Assembly: GCA_020025755.1 (NCBI GenBank)
Contig: JAHHRO010000023.1
Span: forward strand, 1-35,191
DNA length: 35,191 nucleotides
Direction of reading: 5' to 3'
From: Butyricicoccus sp.
GTDB taxonomy: Bacteria; Bacillota; Clostridia; Oscillospirales; Butyricicoccaceae
Part shown: positions 16,236-24,337 of the stretch, piece after piece
Layout of the letters: each line of letters opens with the position of its first letter
Numbering within the stretch: the first letter of the stretch is position 1
Notes under the pieces: generated by a model
The model's database searches: none
What the model was told of the DNA's origin: nothing
The model's input: only the letters and a program-made list of their open reading frames with translations
Made by a program: the position numbers and the translations under genes

Positions 16236-16889
16236 TTATAACAGCGCAGGAATCTGACCAGACAGCTTTTGCGCAACTGTCTGATGCGCGGCACGCGTCA
16301 GATGCATGTGATCGACCCTGTTGAAAACTGCAAATTCTGCGGCATTGAGATAGGCGCATCCCAGACTTTCCGCAACTAGACGGTACTCCGCCTCCAGTGC
16401 GTGTGACTTTTCCGGACACCCTGCCCCCATCGTGCTGCTTACCGGACTTTGTACCATTTCTGCTCCGATCGGCGGCGGGCAAATCACCAAAATATTGGGT
16501 CCGCGGCTGCCCCAGCACGGGATCTCCTTTGCCTTGGCAATCAGCCGCGCAAGCCCCAATCCGATGCAGCCTGCACTCGCACAAAACCGATCTTTTGTGT
16601 CATTTGTGCCAAGCATGATGATAAGCAGATCGACCGGCTCATGACTCATAAGGATGGGGGCGATCACATCGATCCCAGCAAGCCCTTCATATAGCGGATC
16701 CTGAAAAACGGTGGTACGCCCAGAAAGCCCTTCTTCGATGACCAGATATTCTTCCCCCAGCATCTTCTGGAGCAGACATGTCCAACGCTCCTCCTCATTG
16801 AAACGATTCCCATGATCCGCGCAGTCTGCCGGATCGGCGCAATAGCCATGTGTATTGGAATCCCCAAAACAGACGATATGTTTCTTCAT
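16236..16889 (-). CDS. SGNH/GDSL hydrolase, possible sialate O-acetylesterase
   Basis: A 217-residue SGNH esterase without signal peptide, so cytoplasmic. Block I GDSN (9-12, nucleophile S11), GTND (94-97) and the C-terminal D-H pair in RVDHMHLTR are present. Related enzymes are annotated as arylesterases. Its position in a sialic-acid locus suggests removal of O-acetyl groups from imported sialic acids before NanA, a role filled elsewhere by NanS (inference). I start at ATG 16889 (GGAGGT 6 nt upstream) because the only good promoter overlaps the alternative ATG at 16952. Confidence 0.82.
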   Translation of the reverse strand: MKKHIVCFGDSNTHGYCADPADCADHGNRFNEEERWTCLLQKMLGEEYLVIEEGLSGRTTVFQDPLYEGLAGIDVIAPILMSHEPVDLLIIMLGTNDTKDRFCASAGCIGLGLARLIAKAKEIPCWGSRGPNILVICPPPIGAEMVQSPVSSTMGAGCPEKSHALEAEYRLVAESLGCAYLNAAEFAVFNRVDHMHLTRAAHQTVAQKLSGQIPALL

Positions 16890-16923
16890 AAGCAGACCTC
16901 CGCCGAAAATTTCTCTGCACAAA

Positions 16924-16952
16924 AGTATACCATAATTTTTCACAAATGTCAC
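16924..16952 (-). promoter_or_regulatory. Promoter of the SGNH esterase-yesL operon
   Basis: Minus strand: -35 GTGACA (16947-16952), 17-bp spacer, -10 TATACT (16924-16929), giving a leader of about 30 nt. It is divergent from the nan operon. Confidence 0.7.
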
Positions 16953-17045
16953 GCAAAAAAAGGCAGGAGTTTCTCGTCATTATGCCCAAAGACAGTCGAT
17001 TGGATTGTATGATTTCAATAAAAATTTCGTGTTGTTCCTGTTTTT

Positions 17046-17064
17046 TTGTAAACAGTGTATACAA
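17046..17064. promoter_or_regulatory. 19-bp near-perfect palindromic operator
   Basis: TTGTA-n-ACA-n-TGT-n-TACAA: 16 of 19 positions are symmetric. It lies between the divergent esterase and nan promoters and overlaps the likely -35 region of the latter (next entry). The shape suits a LacI- or GntR-type dimer; no such regulator gene is in the window. Confidence 0.55.
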
Positions 17065-17086
17065 GTTTTTAAAAGTCTGGTATATA
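17058..17086 (+). promoter_or_regulatory. Candidate nan operon promoter (extended -10)
   Basis: TG-G-TATATA (17078-17086) is an extended -10; 17 bp upstream is a weak -35 TATACA (17058-17063) inside the palindromic operator. The next ~50 nt lead to AGGAGG and the ATG at 17136. Confidence 0.45.
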
Positions 17087-17135
17087 TATAAATAGAATTT
17101 GTCACACAGGACTAAGGAGGACAAGGAGAAGAATC

Positions 17136-18464
17136 ATGAAGAGACGAATTGCACTAATGATGGCAGGCTTGATGACGTTGAGTCTGACTGCCTGCGGAAC
17201 AAAGCCTGCTGACAACACACCTCCGGCTGCTGACAGCGGACAGAGCAAACAGGACACCGAACTTTCCTTATGGACCTACCCCGTTGGACAGTGGGGCGAT
17301 CAGGCAACTGTCGATAAGCTGATGGCAGACTTCAAGGCGGAAACCGGAATCACCGTAAACGTTGAGTATCTGGCATACAAGGATGGCGATGACAAAATCA
17401 ATACCGCCATCACCGCAAAGAACACACCTGATCTTGTACTCGAAGGACCGGAACGCCTCGTTGCAAACTGGGGTGCAAAGGGATACATGGTCGATCTGAG
17501 TGACATGCTCGATGAGGAGGACAAGCAGGAGATCATGCCCGAGGCACTCGCTGCCTGTACCACAGAAGACGGCAAGGTCTATGAGTATCCGCTCGTTATG
17601 ACAGCACACAGTATGGCTGTCAATCTCGACGCATTCAAGGAGGCTGGTGCTGACCAGTACCTCGATCTTGAAACACGCACATGGACAACTGAGAACTTCT
17701 TCAAGGCAGTTTCTGCATTGGAAGCAAAGTTCGGCAAAAACATCGCTGCTGTTTACTGCGGCGGTCAGGGCGGCGATCAGGGTACTCGTGCACTCATCAA
17801 CAACCTGTATGGTGGTACATTCACAAACCCTGAGCACTCTGCATACACTTGGGATCAGCCGGAAAATGTTCAGGCCATCACCGAGCTGCTCGGCACAAAG
17901 GGCATCAACTTTGACGCTGCAATCGTTGGCGGCGACGAGATCGCAAACTTCTACAAGGGCATCTTCAAGATGGCTTTCTGCTGGAACATCCAGCAGCAGC
18001 TCAACCCGAACAATGCAAACGGTGAACCCGGCAAGACCGTAAATGGTGAGGAGATTGCGTTCATGGCATTCCCAACCGCTTCGGGCGATCCAAAGCTGCA
18101 GGGTGGTATCTGGGGCTTCGGTATCTTTGATAATGGCGATGCTGCAAAAATCGAAGCTGCAAAGACCTTTATCAAGTACATGGCAGATTCTGCGCATACA
18201 GTTGACGCAGTGAAGACCGCTACCTTCTTCCCGGTTCGTTCTGCCGCTGAGGGCACGGATCTGACCAATGTTTGGAGCGATAACCCGATCATGGGCGACT
18301 ATCAGGTACTGATGCCTTATCTGGGCGACTATTATCAGGTAACAAAGGGCTGGAGTCAGGCACGCACCTCTTGGTGGACTATGCTGCAAAAAATCGGTCA
18401 GGGTGCCGATATTACCAGCACAGTAAAAACCTATAACGACGAAGCAAACGCTGCTGCAAAGTAA
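17136..18464 (+). CDS. Extracellular sugar-binding lipoprotein, ABC importer 2
   Basis: A 442-residue family-1 solute-binding protein. The signal peptide ends in LTAC with lipidated C20, followed by a disordered linker and the mature start DTELSLWTYPVGQWGD. It is the first gene of the nan operon and delivers substrate to the two permeases downstream. Linkage to nanA-nanE-nanK makes Neu5Ac or a derivative the likely ligand (inference). It is only distantly similar to binding protein 1, so the two importers probably differ in specificity. The codon choice is strongly biased toward GCA, AAG and GAC, consistent with high expression. Confidence 0.9.
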   Translation: MKRRIALMMAGLMTLSLTACGTKPADNTPPAADSGQSKQDTELSLWTYPVGQWGDQATVDKLMADFKAETGITVNVEYLAYKDGDDKINTAITAKNTPDLVLEGPERLVANWGAKGYMVDLSDMLDEEDKQEIMPEALAACTTEDGKVYEYPLVMTAHSMAVNLDAFKEAGADQYLDLETRTWTTENFFKAVSALEAKFGKNIAAVYCGGQGGDQGTRALINNLYGGTFTNPEHSAYTWDQPENVQAITELLGTKGINFDAAIVGGDEIANFYKGIFKMAFCWNIQQQLNPNNANGEPGKTVNGEEIAFMAFPTASGDPKLQGGIWGFGIFDNGDAAKIEAAKTFIKYMADSAHTVDAVKTATFFPVRSAAEGTDLTNVWSDNPIMGDYQVLMPYLGDYYQVTKGWSQARTSWWTMLQKIGQGADITSTVKTYNDEANAAAK

Positions 18465-18502
18465 GATCCATCAATATATTTGATATTTGGCAAAAGGTTT
18501 TC

Positions 18503-18541
18503 ATGCCTCTTCTCACGCTGGAGCGGGGGGAGAGGCATTTT
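18503..18541 (+). terminator. Partial terminator after binding protein 2
   Basis: Stem ATGCCTCT (18503-18510) with AGAGGCAT (18531-18538), then TTTTCC. It lies between the binding-protein and permease genes, as in importer 1, and probably lowers permease expression without stopping the operon. Confidence 0.65.
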
Positions 18542-18564
18542 CCTTACCAAAAGGAGTGATTTCT

Positions 18565-19476
18565 TTGGCAAAACCACAAAAACAGATCATGAGCCGCGGC
18601 ATCCAGCGGCATGAGGATATTTCCGGATATTCTTTTATGCTTCCAAGCCTCATCTTTTTTATCGGCTTTGTTGTAGCCCCCATGATCATCTGTATCCTCA
18701 TGAGCCTGACCGATGCCAATATGCAGGGGAATGCATTGCTCGGCAACTTTATCGGTCTTGAAAATTTCATTCGTCTGGGACAGGATCCCGTGTTCCGAGA
18801 GGCATTATGGAACACCTTCCTCATCGTGATCGTAAGCGTGCCCGCAACCTGCATCTTTTCTCTGTGGGTCTCCTCGCGCATCTATCAGATGAACAGCTTC
18901 TCTCGCTCGTTTTATCGCATCGTCTTTTATCTGCCCGTTGTAACCGGTTCCGTTGCTGTTACAGCCGTATGGAAATGGATGTTCGATAATTACAGCGGTG
19001 TATTCAATACCATTTTGAACGGCATGGGTGCTGAGGGTATCAACTGGCTGGGCGATCCGCGATATGCGCTCTGGTGCATCATTTTGATCCTGTTCACGAC
19101 CTCCGTCGGTCAGCCCATCGTACTTTATGTCTCCGCACTCGGCAATGTGGATAAAAGTCTCATCGAAGCTGCCGAGGTCGACGGTGCAAATAATTTTCAG
19201 GTCTTCTGGAGTGTCAAGTGGCCGCAGATCATGCCGACCACACTTTATATCCTAGTCATCACGACCATCAATTCTTTCCAGTGCTTCGCGCTCATTCAGC
19301 TCCTTACACAGGGAAGCTCTGGCACGAATACCGTCATGTACCATATTTATTATACAGCCTTTAAACTCACAGAGGTCAATGGTCATTTCGGATACGCAAA
19401 CGCAATGGGTGTCGTTCTTGCGATCGCCATTGGTGTTCTGTCTGCAATTCAATTCAAGCTTGCAAAAGAAAAGTAG
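18565..19476 (+). CDS. Sugar ABC importer permease, MalF type (importer 2)
   Basis: A 303-residue permease with six hydrophobic helices and the EAA loop IEAAEVDGANNFQVF followed by VKWPQIMP. I start at TTG 18565 because AGGAG lies 8 nt upstream; an upstream in-frame ATG at 18487 would place the partial terminator inside the coding region, and the next ATG is at 18589. A TTG start is also found in the matching permease of importer 1. It pairs with the permease 11 bp downstream. Confidence 0.87.
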   Translation: MAKPQKQIMSRGIQRHEDISGYSFMLPSLIFFIGFVVAPMIICILMSLTDANMQGNALLGNFIGLENFIRLGQDPVFREALWNTFLIVIVSVPATCIFSLWVSSRIYQMNSFSRSFYRIVFYLPVVTGSVAVTAVWKWMFDNYSGVFNTILNGMGAEGINWLGDPRYALWCIILILFTTSVGQPIVLYVSALGNVDKSLIEAAEVDGANNFQVFWSVKWPQIMPTTLYILVITTINSFQCFALIQLLTQGSSGTNTVMYHIYYTAFKLTEVNGHFGYANAMGVVLAIAIGVLSAIQFKLAKEK

Positions 19477-19487
19477 GAGTATGGATT

Positions 19488-20372
19488 ATGAAGTCTCGAA
19501 ACAAACAGATCAGCTTTTATGGAGTCATCAGTACCATCCTGCTTGTTATCATAGCGATCCTGTTCCTGTTCCCACTCTATTGGATCATTACAGGTGCTTT
19601 CAAGACAGGTGCTGATATTTATGCCAATGAGGTAGTCTGGTTCCCACGGGAATGGACACTCAAAAACTTTGAATTGATGCTCAACAAGCGTACTTCCCCG
19701 CTCTTTGAGATCTTTGGCATGCAAGGTCCTGTAGGCCCTGCGGCATATCGCTGGCTTATCAATACCGTTGTGATGTCCGCAGGCGCAATGGTTCTCACCT
19801 GCCTCACCGCCTCTATGGCTGGCTATGCACTGGCGAAAAAGCGTTTCCGCGGCCGCAGTATCATCTTTGGATTGATCGTATGTGCAATGGCTCTGCCCAA
19901 GCAGGTTATTTTGATTCCGCTGCTCAAGGAGATGGCTGCCCTGAATCTGACCGATACCCTGTGGGCAGTTATCCTTCCCACTGTTGGCTGGCCATTCGGC
20001 GTATTTCTCATGAAGCAGTTCTCAGAAAGTATCCCCGGTGAAATGCTGGAAGCCGCGCGCATCGACGGTGCTGGTGAGCTTCGCACATTCAATACCGTTG
20101 TCCTGCCGCTGGTCAAGCCCGGTATCGGTGCGCTTGCGATCTTTACTTTCATCAATGCATGGAACGATTACTTTATGCAGCTGGTCATGCTGTCCTCCAA
20201 CGAACAGTATACCATCTCTATGGGTATCTCCACTCTGATGGGTGAATCTACCATTGATATGGGTGTATTGATGGCAGGCTCTGCCCTTGCCGCTGCCCCG
20301 ATCATCGTGGTCTTTTTGATCTTCCAAAAGTATTTCACGCAGGGTATCACGATGGGCGCGGTAAAGGGATAA
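19488..20372 (+). CDS. Sugar ABC importer permease, MalG type (importer 2)
   Basis: A 294-residue permease with six hydrophobic helices and the EAA loop LEAARIDGAGELRTF followed by VVLPLVKPG. AGGAG precedes the ATG by 8 nt. It completes the membrane part of importer 2. No ATP-binding subunit follows; the operon goes on to catabolic genes, so an ATPase encoded elsewhere (MsmX-like) must be shared. Confidence 0.9.
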   Translation: MKSRNKQISFYGVISTILLVIIAILFLFPLYWIITGAFKTGADIYANEVVWFPREWTLKNFELMLNKRTSPLFEIFGMQGPVGPAAYRWLINTVVMSAGAMVLTCLTASMAGYALAKKRFRGRSIIFGLIVCAMALPKQVILIPLLKEMAALNLTDTLWAVILPTVGWPFGVFLMKQFSESIPGEMLEAARIDGAGELRTFNTVVLPLVKPGIGALAIFTFINAWNDYFMQLVMLSSNEQYTISMGISTLMGESTIDMGVLMAGSALAAAPIIVVFLIFQKYFTQGITMGAVKG

Positions 20373-20550
20373 TATGCAGTGAACGCTTGGTTCGTGAAGC
20401 TCTCCTTCACACCATGAAATCGTTTATTTTGTGACCCATTTGTTATAGCATTGGGTAAAATCCCTGTATCTTTTCACCGCCCATCTTGATATACTCTAAT
20501 CAGGCGCATTCATCAAAAGATTTTATTTATTGCAAGGAGTTGTACATATT
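20373..20550 (+). other. Gap between importer 2 and nanA
   Basis: 178 bp with no gene and no strong terminator. A weak promoter-like TATACT occurs near 20488, with a poor -35, so nanA is probably read mainly from the upstream promoter, perhaps with a minor internal start. Confidence 0.4.
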
Positions 20551-21489
20551 ATGAAAGATATCACCAAATATCAGGGCATTATCCCCGCTTTTTACGCCTG
20601 CTACGATGAAAACGGCAATATTTCCACCGAAAACACAAAGGCGTTCACCCGTCATCTGATCGACAAGGGTGTCAAGGGCGTTTATGTCGGCGGTTCCTCT
20701 GGTGAGTGTATCTATCAGCATCCCGACGAGCGCAAGGCGATCCTTGAAGCGGTCATGGAAGAAGCCAAAGGCAAGCTGACCGTCATTGCACATGTTGCCT
20801 GCAACAATACAGCAGATTCCGTCGAGTTGGCAGCACATGCAGAATCCTGCGGTGTAGATGCGATCGCTGCCATCCCCCCCATTTATTTCCGCCTGCCCGA
20901 ACATGCCATTGCAGCTTACTGGAATGCAATGAGCGCAGCTGCTCCTCATACCGAATTTGTGATCTATAATATCCCACAGCTTGCAGGCACTGCTCTTACC
21001 ATGTCGCTGCTTGCAGAAATGCTGAAAAACCCCAACGTGGTTGCAGTCAAGAATTCCTCTATGCCCGTTCAGGATATTCAAATGTTCAAGGACGCTGGAA
21101 TCACTGCACGCGGAAAAGATGGATTTGCCGTTTTCAATGGTCCCGATGAGCAGCTGATCTCCGGTCTGGCCATGGGTGCAGATGGCGGCATCGGTGGTAC
21201 CTATGCCGTAATGCCTGAGGTATACAATAAGATCTTCACCTTGACCGCAGAGAACAAGATGACCGAAGCGCGTGAGCTTCAGAACGATGCAGACCGCATC
21301 ATCTACAAAATGTGTGAGGCAAAGGGCAATCTGTATGCCGTCATGAAAGAGATCCTGCACCGTATGTACGGGCTGAATCTGGGCGGTGTCCGCGCACCGC
21401 TGGCAAATCTGGATCCGGCTGATGAAACCGTGATCGAGGCTGCACAAAAAATGATCGAGGCCGCCATTGCAAAGGCAAACACACTTTGA
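20551..21489 (+). CDS. nanA: N-acetylneuraminate lyase NanA
   Basis: NanA cleaves Neu5Ac into N-acetylmannosamine and pyruvate through a Schiff base. The 312-residue protein belongs to the DapA/NanA class I aldolase family: GGSSGE (47-52), Tyr139 in VIYNIP and the Schiff-base Lys167 in VVAVKNSS. Neighbours nanE, nanK and yhcH support NanA over DapA. I start at ATG 20551, with AGGAG 11 nt upstream; a TTG at 20530 would include the ribosome binding site in the coding region. Confidence 0.92.
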   Translation: MKDITKYQGIIPAFYACYDENGNISTENTKAFTRHLIDKGVKGVYVGGSSGECIYQHPDERKAILEAVMEEAKGKLTVIAHVACNNTADSVELAAHAESCGVDAIAAIPPIYFRLPEHAIAAYWNAMSAAAPHTEFVIYNIPQLAGTALTMSLLAEMLKNPNVVAVKNSSMPVQDIQMFKDAGITARGKDGFAVFNGPDEQLISGLAMGADGGIGGTYAVMPEVYNKIFTLTAENKMTEARELQNDADRIIYKMCEAKGNLYAVMKEILHRMYGLNLGGVRAPLANLDPADETVIEAAQKMIEAAIAKANTL

Positions 21490-21525
21490 TTTTCCCTGTG
21501 CCAAGAGCAATCTGGAGGAATTGGT

Positions 21526-21981
21526 ATGATTACTGATACATTACAACATCTATCTCGCTATCGAGGCATGCATCCTGCACTGGATACTGCCATTGACTGG
21601 CTGGAAACACACGACCTTACCGCATTGCCGGACGGACGCACGGTCATTGATGGCGAAACTGTATTCATCAATGTGATGGAGGCAGACCTCCATCCGACAG
21701 AAGGCAGTGATTTTGAATATCACAACCGTTATGCAGATCTGCAGATCGATCTGACAGGAAGTGAATATTGGGAGTGGACAACAAGCGGCACGGAAACCAT
21801 CCCCTTCGATACCGCAAAAGATATTGGTTTTCTATCCGGAACCCCACAGGCAGGCGGTGTCTTGGGCGAAAAACGTTTTGTACTCTTTTTTCCCCAGGAA
21901 CTGCACAAGCCAAGTTGTTTGCATAAGCATTGCACCCATGTGCGCAAAGCCGTTGTAAAAATCCAAATGAACCAAAATTGA
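21526..21981 (+). CDS. yhcH: YhcH/YjgK/YiaL family protein, probable sialic acid anomerase
   Basis: A 151-residue cupin-fold protein of the YhcH/YiaL/TabA family, with DGETVFINVMEADLHP and FEYHNRYADLQIDLTG, and PQELHKPSC as a metal-binding segment near the C-terminus. Members in sialic-acid operons have been reported to act as anomerases that give NanA the open-chain form of Neu5Ac. It sits between nanA and nanE with short gaps and GGAGG 7 nt before the ATG, fitting that role. Confidence 0.87.
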   Translation: MITDTLQHLSRYRGMHPALDTAIDWLETHDLTALPDGRTVIDGETVFINVMEADLHPTEGSDFEYHNRYADLQIDLTGSEYWEWTTSGTETIPFDTAKDIGFLSGTPQAGGVLGEKRFVLFFPQELHKPSCLHKHCTHVRKAVVKIQMNQN

Positions 21982-22001
21982 CCAATCAGGGGAATGAAAC
22001 C

Positions 22002-22703
22002 ATGGACAAAGAACAACTCTTAAAACAGATCCGGCATGGTCTGATCGTATCCTGTCAGGCATTGGAACACGAACCTTTATACACAGAAGCCGGTGGTATT
22101 ATGCCCCTTATGGCAAAGGCAGCTGCACAGTCGGGTGCTGTTGGGATCCGCGCCAACTCTGTACGGGATATTGCGCAAATCAAAGCTGCTGTGGAGCTTC
22201 CTATCATCGGCATTATCAAAAAAGATTACCCAAATACATCAATGTATATCACGGTCACCATGGCAGAGGTCGATGCCTTGGTTGACTGCGGCGTTGATAT
22301 TCTGGCTGTACAGGGTACCAGTGCCCTGCGTCCGGATGGCAAAACAGCACCTGCATTCATTCAGGAAATCAAGCATAAATACCCACATCAGCTCATCATG
22401 GCAGATATTGCCACCTTTGAAGAAGCTATGGCATGCGCAGAAGCAGGGGCTGATTTCGTTGGTACGACCATGCGCGGCTATACACCGGAAACCGAGGGCA
22501 TTCATGACATCGACTTTGATTTCATTGCGCAGCTGAGCGCATACTGTCCTGTTCCTGTTATTGCAGAGGGACATATCCACTTCCCTGCACAGGCGGCAAA
22601 AGCCCTTGACTGTGGTGCCTTTGCACTTGTAGTCGGCGGCGCGATCACGCGGCCGGCAGAGATCACAGCACGATTTGTCTCAGCGATCTCATCGGCTGAA
22701 TAA
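22002..22703 (+). CDS. nanE: N-acetylmannosamine-6-phosphate 2-epimerase NanE
   Basis: NanE converts ManNAc-6-P to GlcNAc-6-P, the entry to amino-sugar catabolism. The 233-residue TIM-barrel protein shows HGLIVSCQALEHEPLY at the start, then GAVGIRANSVRDI, PIIGIIKKDY with the conserved Lys, and GADFVGTTMRGYT; VIAEGHI and VVGGAITRP form the phosphate site. ATG 22002 is preceded by AGGGGA; upstream in-frame codons overlap yhcH. It follows yhcH by 20 bp. Confidence 0.93.
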   Translation: MDKEQLLKQIRHGLIVSCQALEHEPLYTEAGGIMPLMAKAAAQSGAVGIRANSVRDIAQIKAAVELPIIGIIKKDYPNTSMYITVTMAEVDALVDCGVDILAVQGTSALRPDGKTAPAFIQEIKHKYPHQLIMADIATFEEAMACAEAGADFVGTTMRGYTPETEGIHDIDFDFIAQLSAYCPVPVIAEGHIHFPAQAAKALDCGAFALVVGGAITRPAEITARFVSAISSAE

Positions 22704-22715
22704 GAGGATACCATC

Positions 22716-23660
22716 ATGAAACAGTACTTAGGGGTCGATATTGGCGGAACTGCCGTAAAGCTGGGCATTGTGGATGCATCGGGAACTATTTTGCAGCATG
22801 CCGAACAGAGTGTCAGCTTTGATGGATATCAAACGCCAATTCTAACAACTGTACAGCGCGCCTGTCAGTCTTTTTTGAAAGATTTTGATACCACACAGCT
22901 GTCAGGTATTGGTGTCTCAGCAACTGGGCAGATCGACAGTGTACAGGGTGTGGTAGCCGGAACCTGCGGCAGCCTTCCCAAATGGACAGGCAGCCCGATC
23001 CGCACTGCACTGCAAGATCAATTTTCCCTTCCTGTTACCGTTGCAAATGATGCCAACTGCATGCTGCTTGGCGAGGTTTGGGTCGGTGCTGCACAAGGCT
23101 ATACCGATGTGATCGGTATCACCCTCGGCACGGGTGTCGGCGGCGGTATCCTGACTGGTGGCAGGTTGCTTTCGGGTGCGCGTGGATTGGCTGGCGAGAT
23201 CGGACACTTTCGCCTGCATGCGGTCGATGGTGTCCCCTGCACCTGCGGTGCACATGGCTGCTGGGAATCCTATGCCTCTACGACCGCACTGGTCAAGCGT
23301 GCAAAAGCACAGGATCCTGCATGGTGCGATGGACGCACACTGTTTGCCGCCATCGAACAGGGCAAGCCGCACGCAAAAGAACTGCTTGATGCTTGGATCG
23401 ACGAAATTGCACAGGGACTTTCCGGACTCGTACATATCTTCAATCCACAGCTGATCTTAGTTGGCGGCGGTGTTTCTGCGCAGCAAGATCTGCTCATTAA
23501 GCCGCTGGTAGATAAAGTGAAGGCTTCTGTTATGCCAGCCTTCACACAAGGCTTGGAGCTTCGCGCCGCCGCCCTGCAAAATGATGCAGGTCTGGTGGGT
23601 GCTGTGTATCATTTTATTCAGCAAACAGCGTCTGCTGCCCCACTTCCAAAGACCACTTAA
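22716..23660 (+). CDS. nanK: N-acetylmannosamine kinase NanK (ROK family)
   Basis: A 314-residue ROK-family sugar kinase. The N-terminal phosphate loop GVDIGGTAVKLG (6-17), the EIGHF sugar-binding motif and the ROK zinc cluster CTCGAHGCWE are present; there is no DNA-binding domain, so it is a kinase and not a repressor. Its place directly after nanE indicates ManNAc as substrate. It is the last gene of the operon and ends 40 bp before a strong terminator. Confidence 0.9.
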   Translation: MKQYLGVDIGGTAVKLGIVDASGTILQHAEQSVSFDGYQTPILTTVQRACQSFLKDFDTTQLSGIGVSATGQIDSVQGVVAGTCGSLPKWTGSPIRTALQDQFSLPVTVANDANCMLLGEVWVGAAQGYTDVIGITLGTGVGGGILTGGRLLSGARGLAGEIGHFRLHAVDGVPCTCGAHGCWESYASTTALVKRAKAQDPAWCDGRTLFAAIEQGKPHAKELLDAWIDEIAQGLSGLVHIFNPQLILVGGGVSAQQDLLIKPLVDKVKASVMPAFTQGLELRAAALQNDAGLVGAVYHFIQQTASAAPLPKTT

Positions 23661-23698
23661 ATCCTTTGAATCTTCAAAAATCACAATAGCACCTTTTG

Positions 23699-23730
23699 AT
23701 CGAGAAGCGGGTTTGCCGCTTCTCGATTTT
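23699..23730 (+). terminator. Terminator of the nan operon
   Basis: 12-bp stem ATCGAGAAGCGG (23699-23710) with CCGCTTCTCGAT (23716-23727), 5-nt loop, then TTTT. It follows nanK. Confidence 0.85.
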
Positions 23731-23888
23731 CCTATCCTGATCTTGACTTTGTGATCCATGCCACGGAACCGGATGGAACTTGGCAAATGCTCGCGATCGG
23801 CAAGGGTCACCGTATCGCTGTCTTTCGCTATGCCGGACGAGAGGATCTCTCCGATCGATTGCCCGTGCTGTCCAAAGCCATCCATTAG
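23731..23888 (+). pseudogene. Unidentified gene fragment (C-terminal end)
   Basis: An open plus-strand stretch directly after the nan terminator reads DLDFVIHATEPDGTWQMLA, then GHRIAVFRYAGREDLSDRLP, and stops at TAG 23886-23888. It has protein-like composition but no start codon or ribosome binding site. I do not recognise the family. Most likely the 3' end of a deleted gene. Confidence 0.4.
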
Positions 23889-23992
23889 ATCCTGTTTCAT
23901 AGAGAAAACCATACCTGCGATCGGATAAAATATTTTGAGAGGCGACGACAAACCACATCCAACCATATTGCAATATAAATTTTTGAAGCAAA

Positions 23993-24049
23993 AGAAGACG
24001 ACCAAGTGCCCCCTCTGTTGGGGAAACTTACTCGTCTTCTTTCTATTTT
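23993..24049 (+). terminator. Long bidirectional terminator-like hairpin
   Basis: Stem AGAAGACGA / TCGTCTTCT (24032-24040) with an inner CAAGT..CCCC / GGGG..ACTT extension, followed by TTCTATTTT. It separates two gene fragments and may be the terminator of a lost gene. Confidence 0.55.
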
Positions 24050-24065
24050 ACAGCAACCCCCTTCT

Positions 24066-24333
24066 ATTGCGATGACCTTTGCATCCAAAGGAATCGCTGC
24101 TTATTATTTTGATTTCGAAAGCTACACTATACTCAGCGATTTGTTCTTGCTGGATCGCTCAAGCCATATCCGTTTTCTCAAAGATCTCTTTCAACCTACA
24201 AAGCGTTTACTGACTGGGAGGTGGATGTGATTGAGATCATGCTGCAGGAGCTGTACACCATACCAAAGAAGCTGCTGGCGATTTATAGCAATTTGCCGTA
24301 TAATTATTTTGAAAAATTTTTCTCTTTCATTTA
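24066..24333 (+). pseudogene. Decayed fragments, one alpha/beta-hydrolase-like
   Basis: Reading frames change within the stretch. One frame reads MTFASKGIAAYYFDF, resembling the GIAAYRFDF strand of alpha/beta hydrolases. A second frame reads FSQRSLSTYKAFTDW, then VIEIMLQELYTIPKKLLAIY, to a stop at 24331-24333. No intact gene can be built, so this looks like erosion after a deletion. Confidence 0.35.
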
Positions 24334-24337
24334 GTAT

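Noticed and set aside
17046..17064. Catabolite-repression (cre) site
   Set aside because: The palindrome has the wrong spacing and lacks the central CG of cre sites; better described as an unassigned operator.
17268..18389. 373-codon minus-strand open frame opposite binding protein 2
   Set aside because: It arises from the strong codon bias of the lipoprotein gene; composition is unnatural and it lacks translation signals.
20527..21510. 327-codon minus-strand open frame opposite nanA
   Set aside because: It covers nanA almost exactly in antisense and is Cys/His-rich; a shadow of the aldolase.
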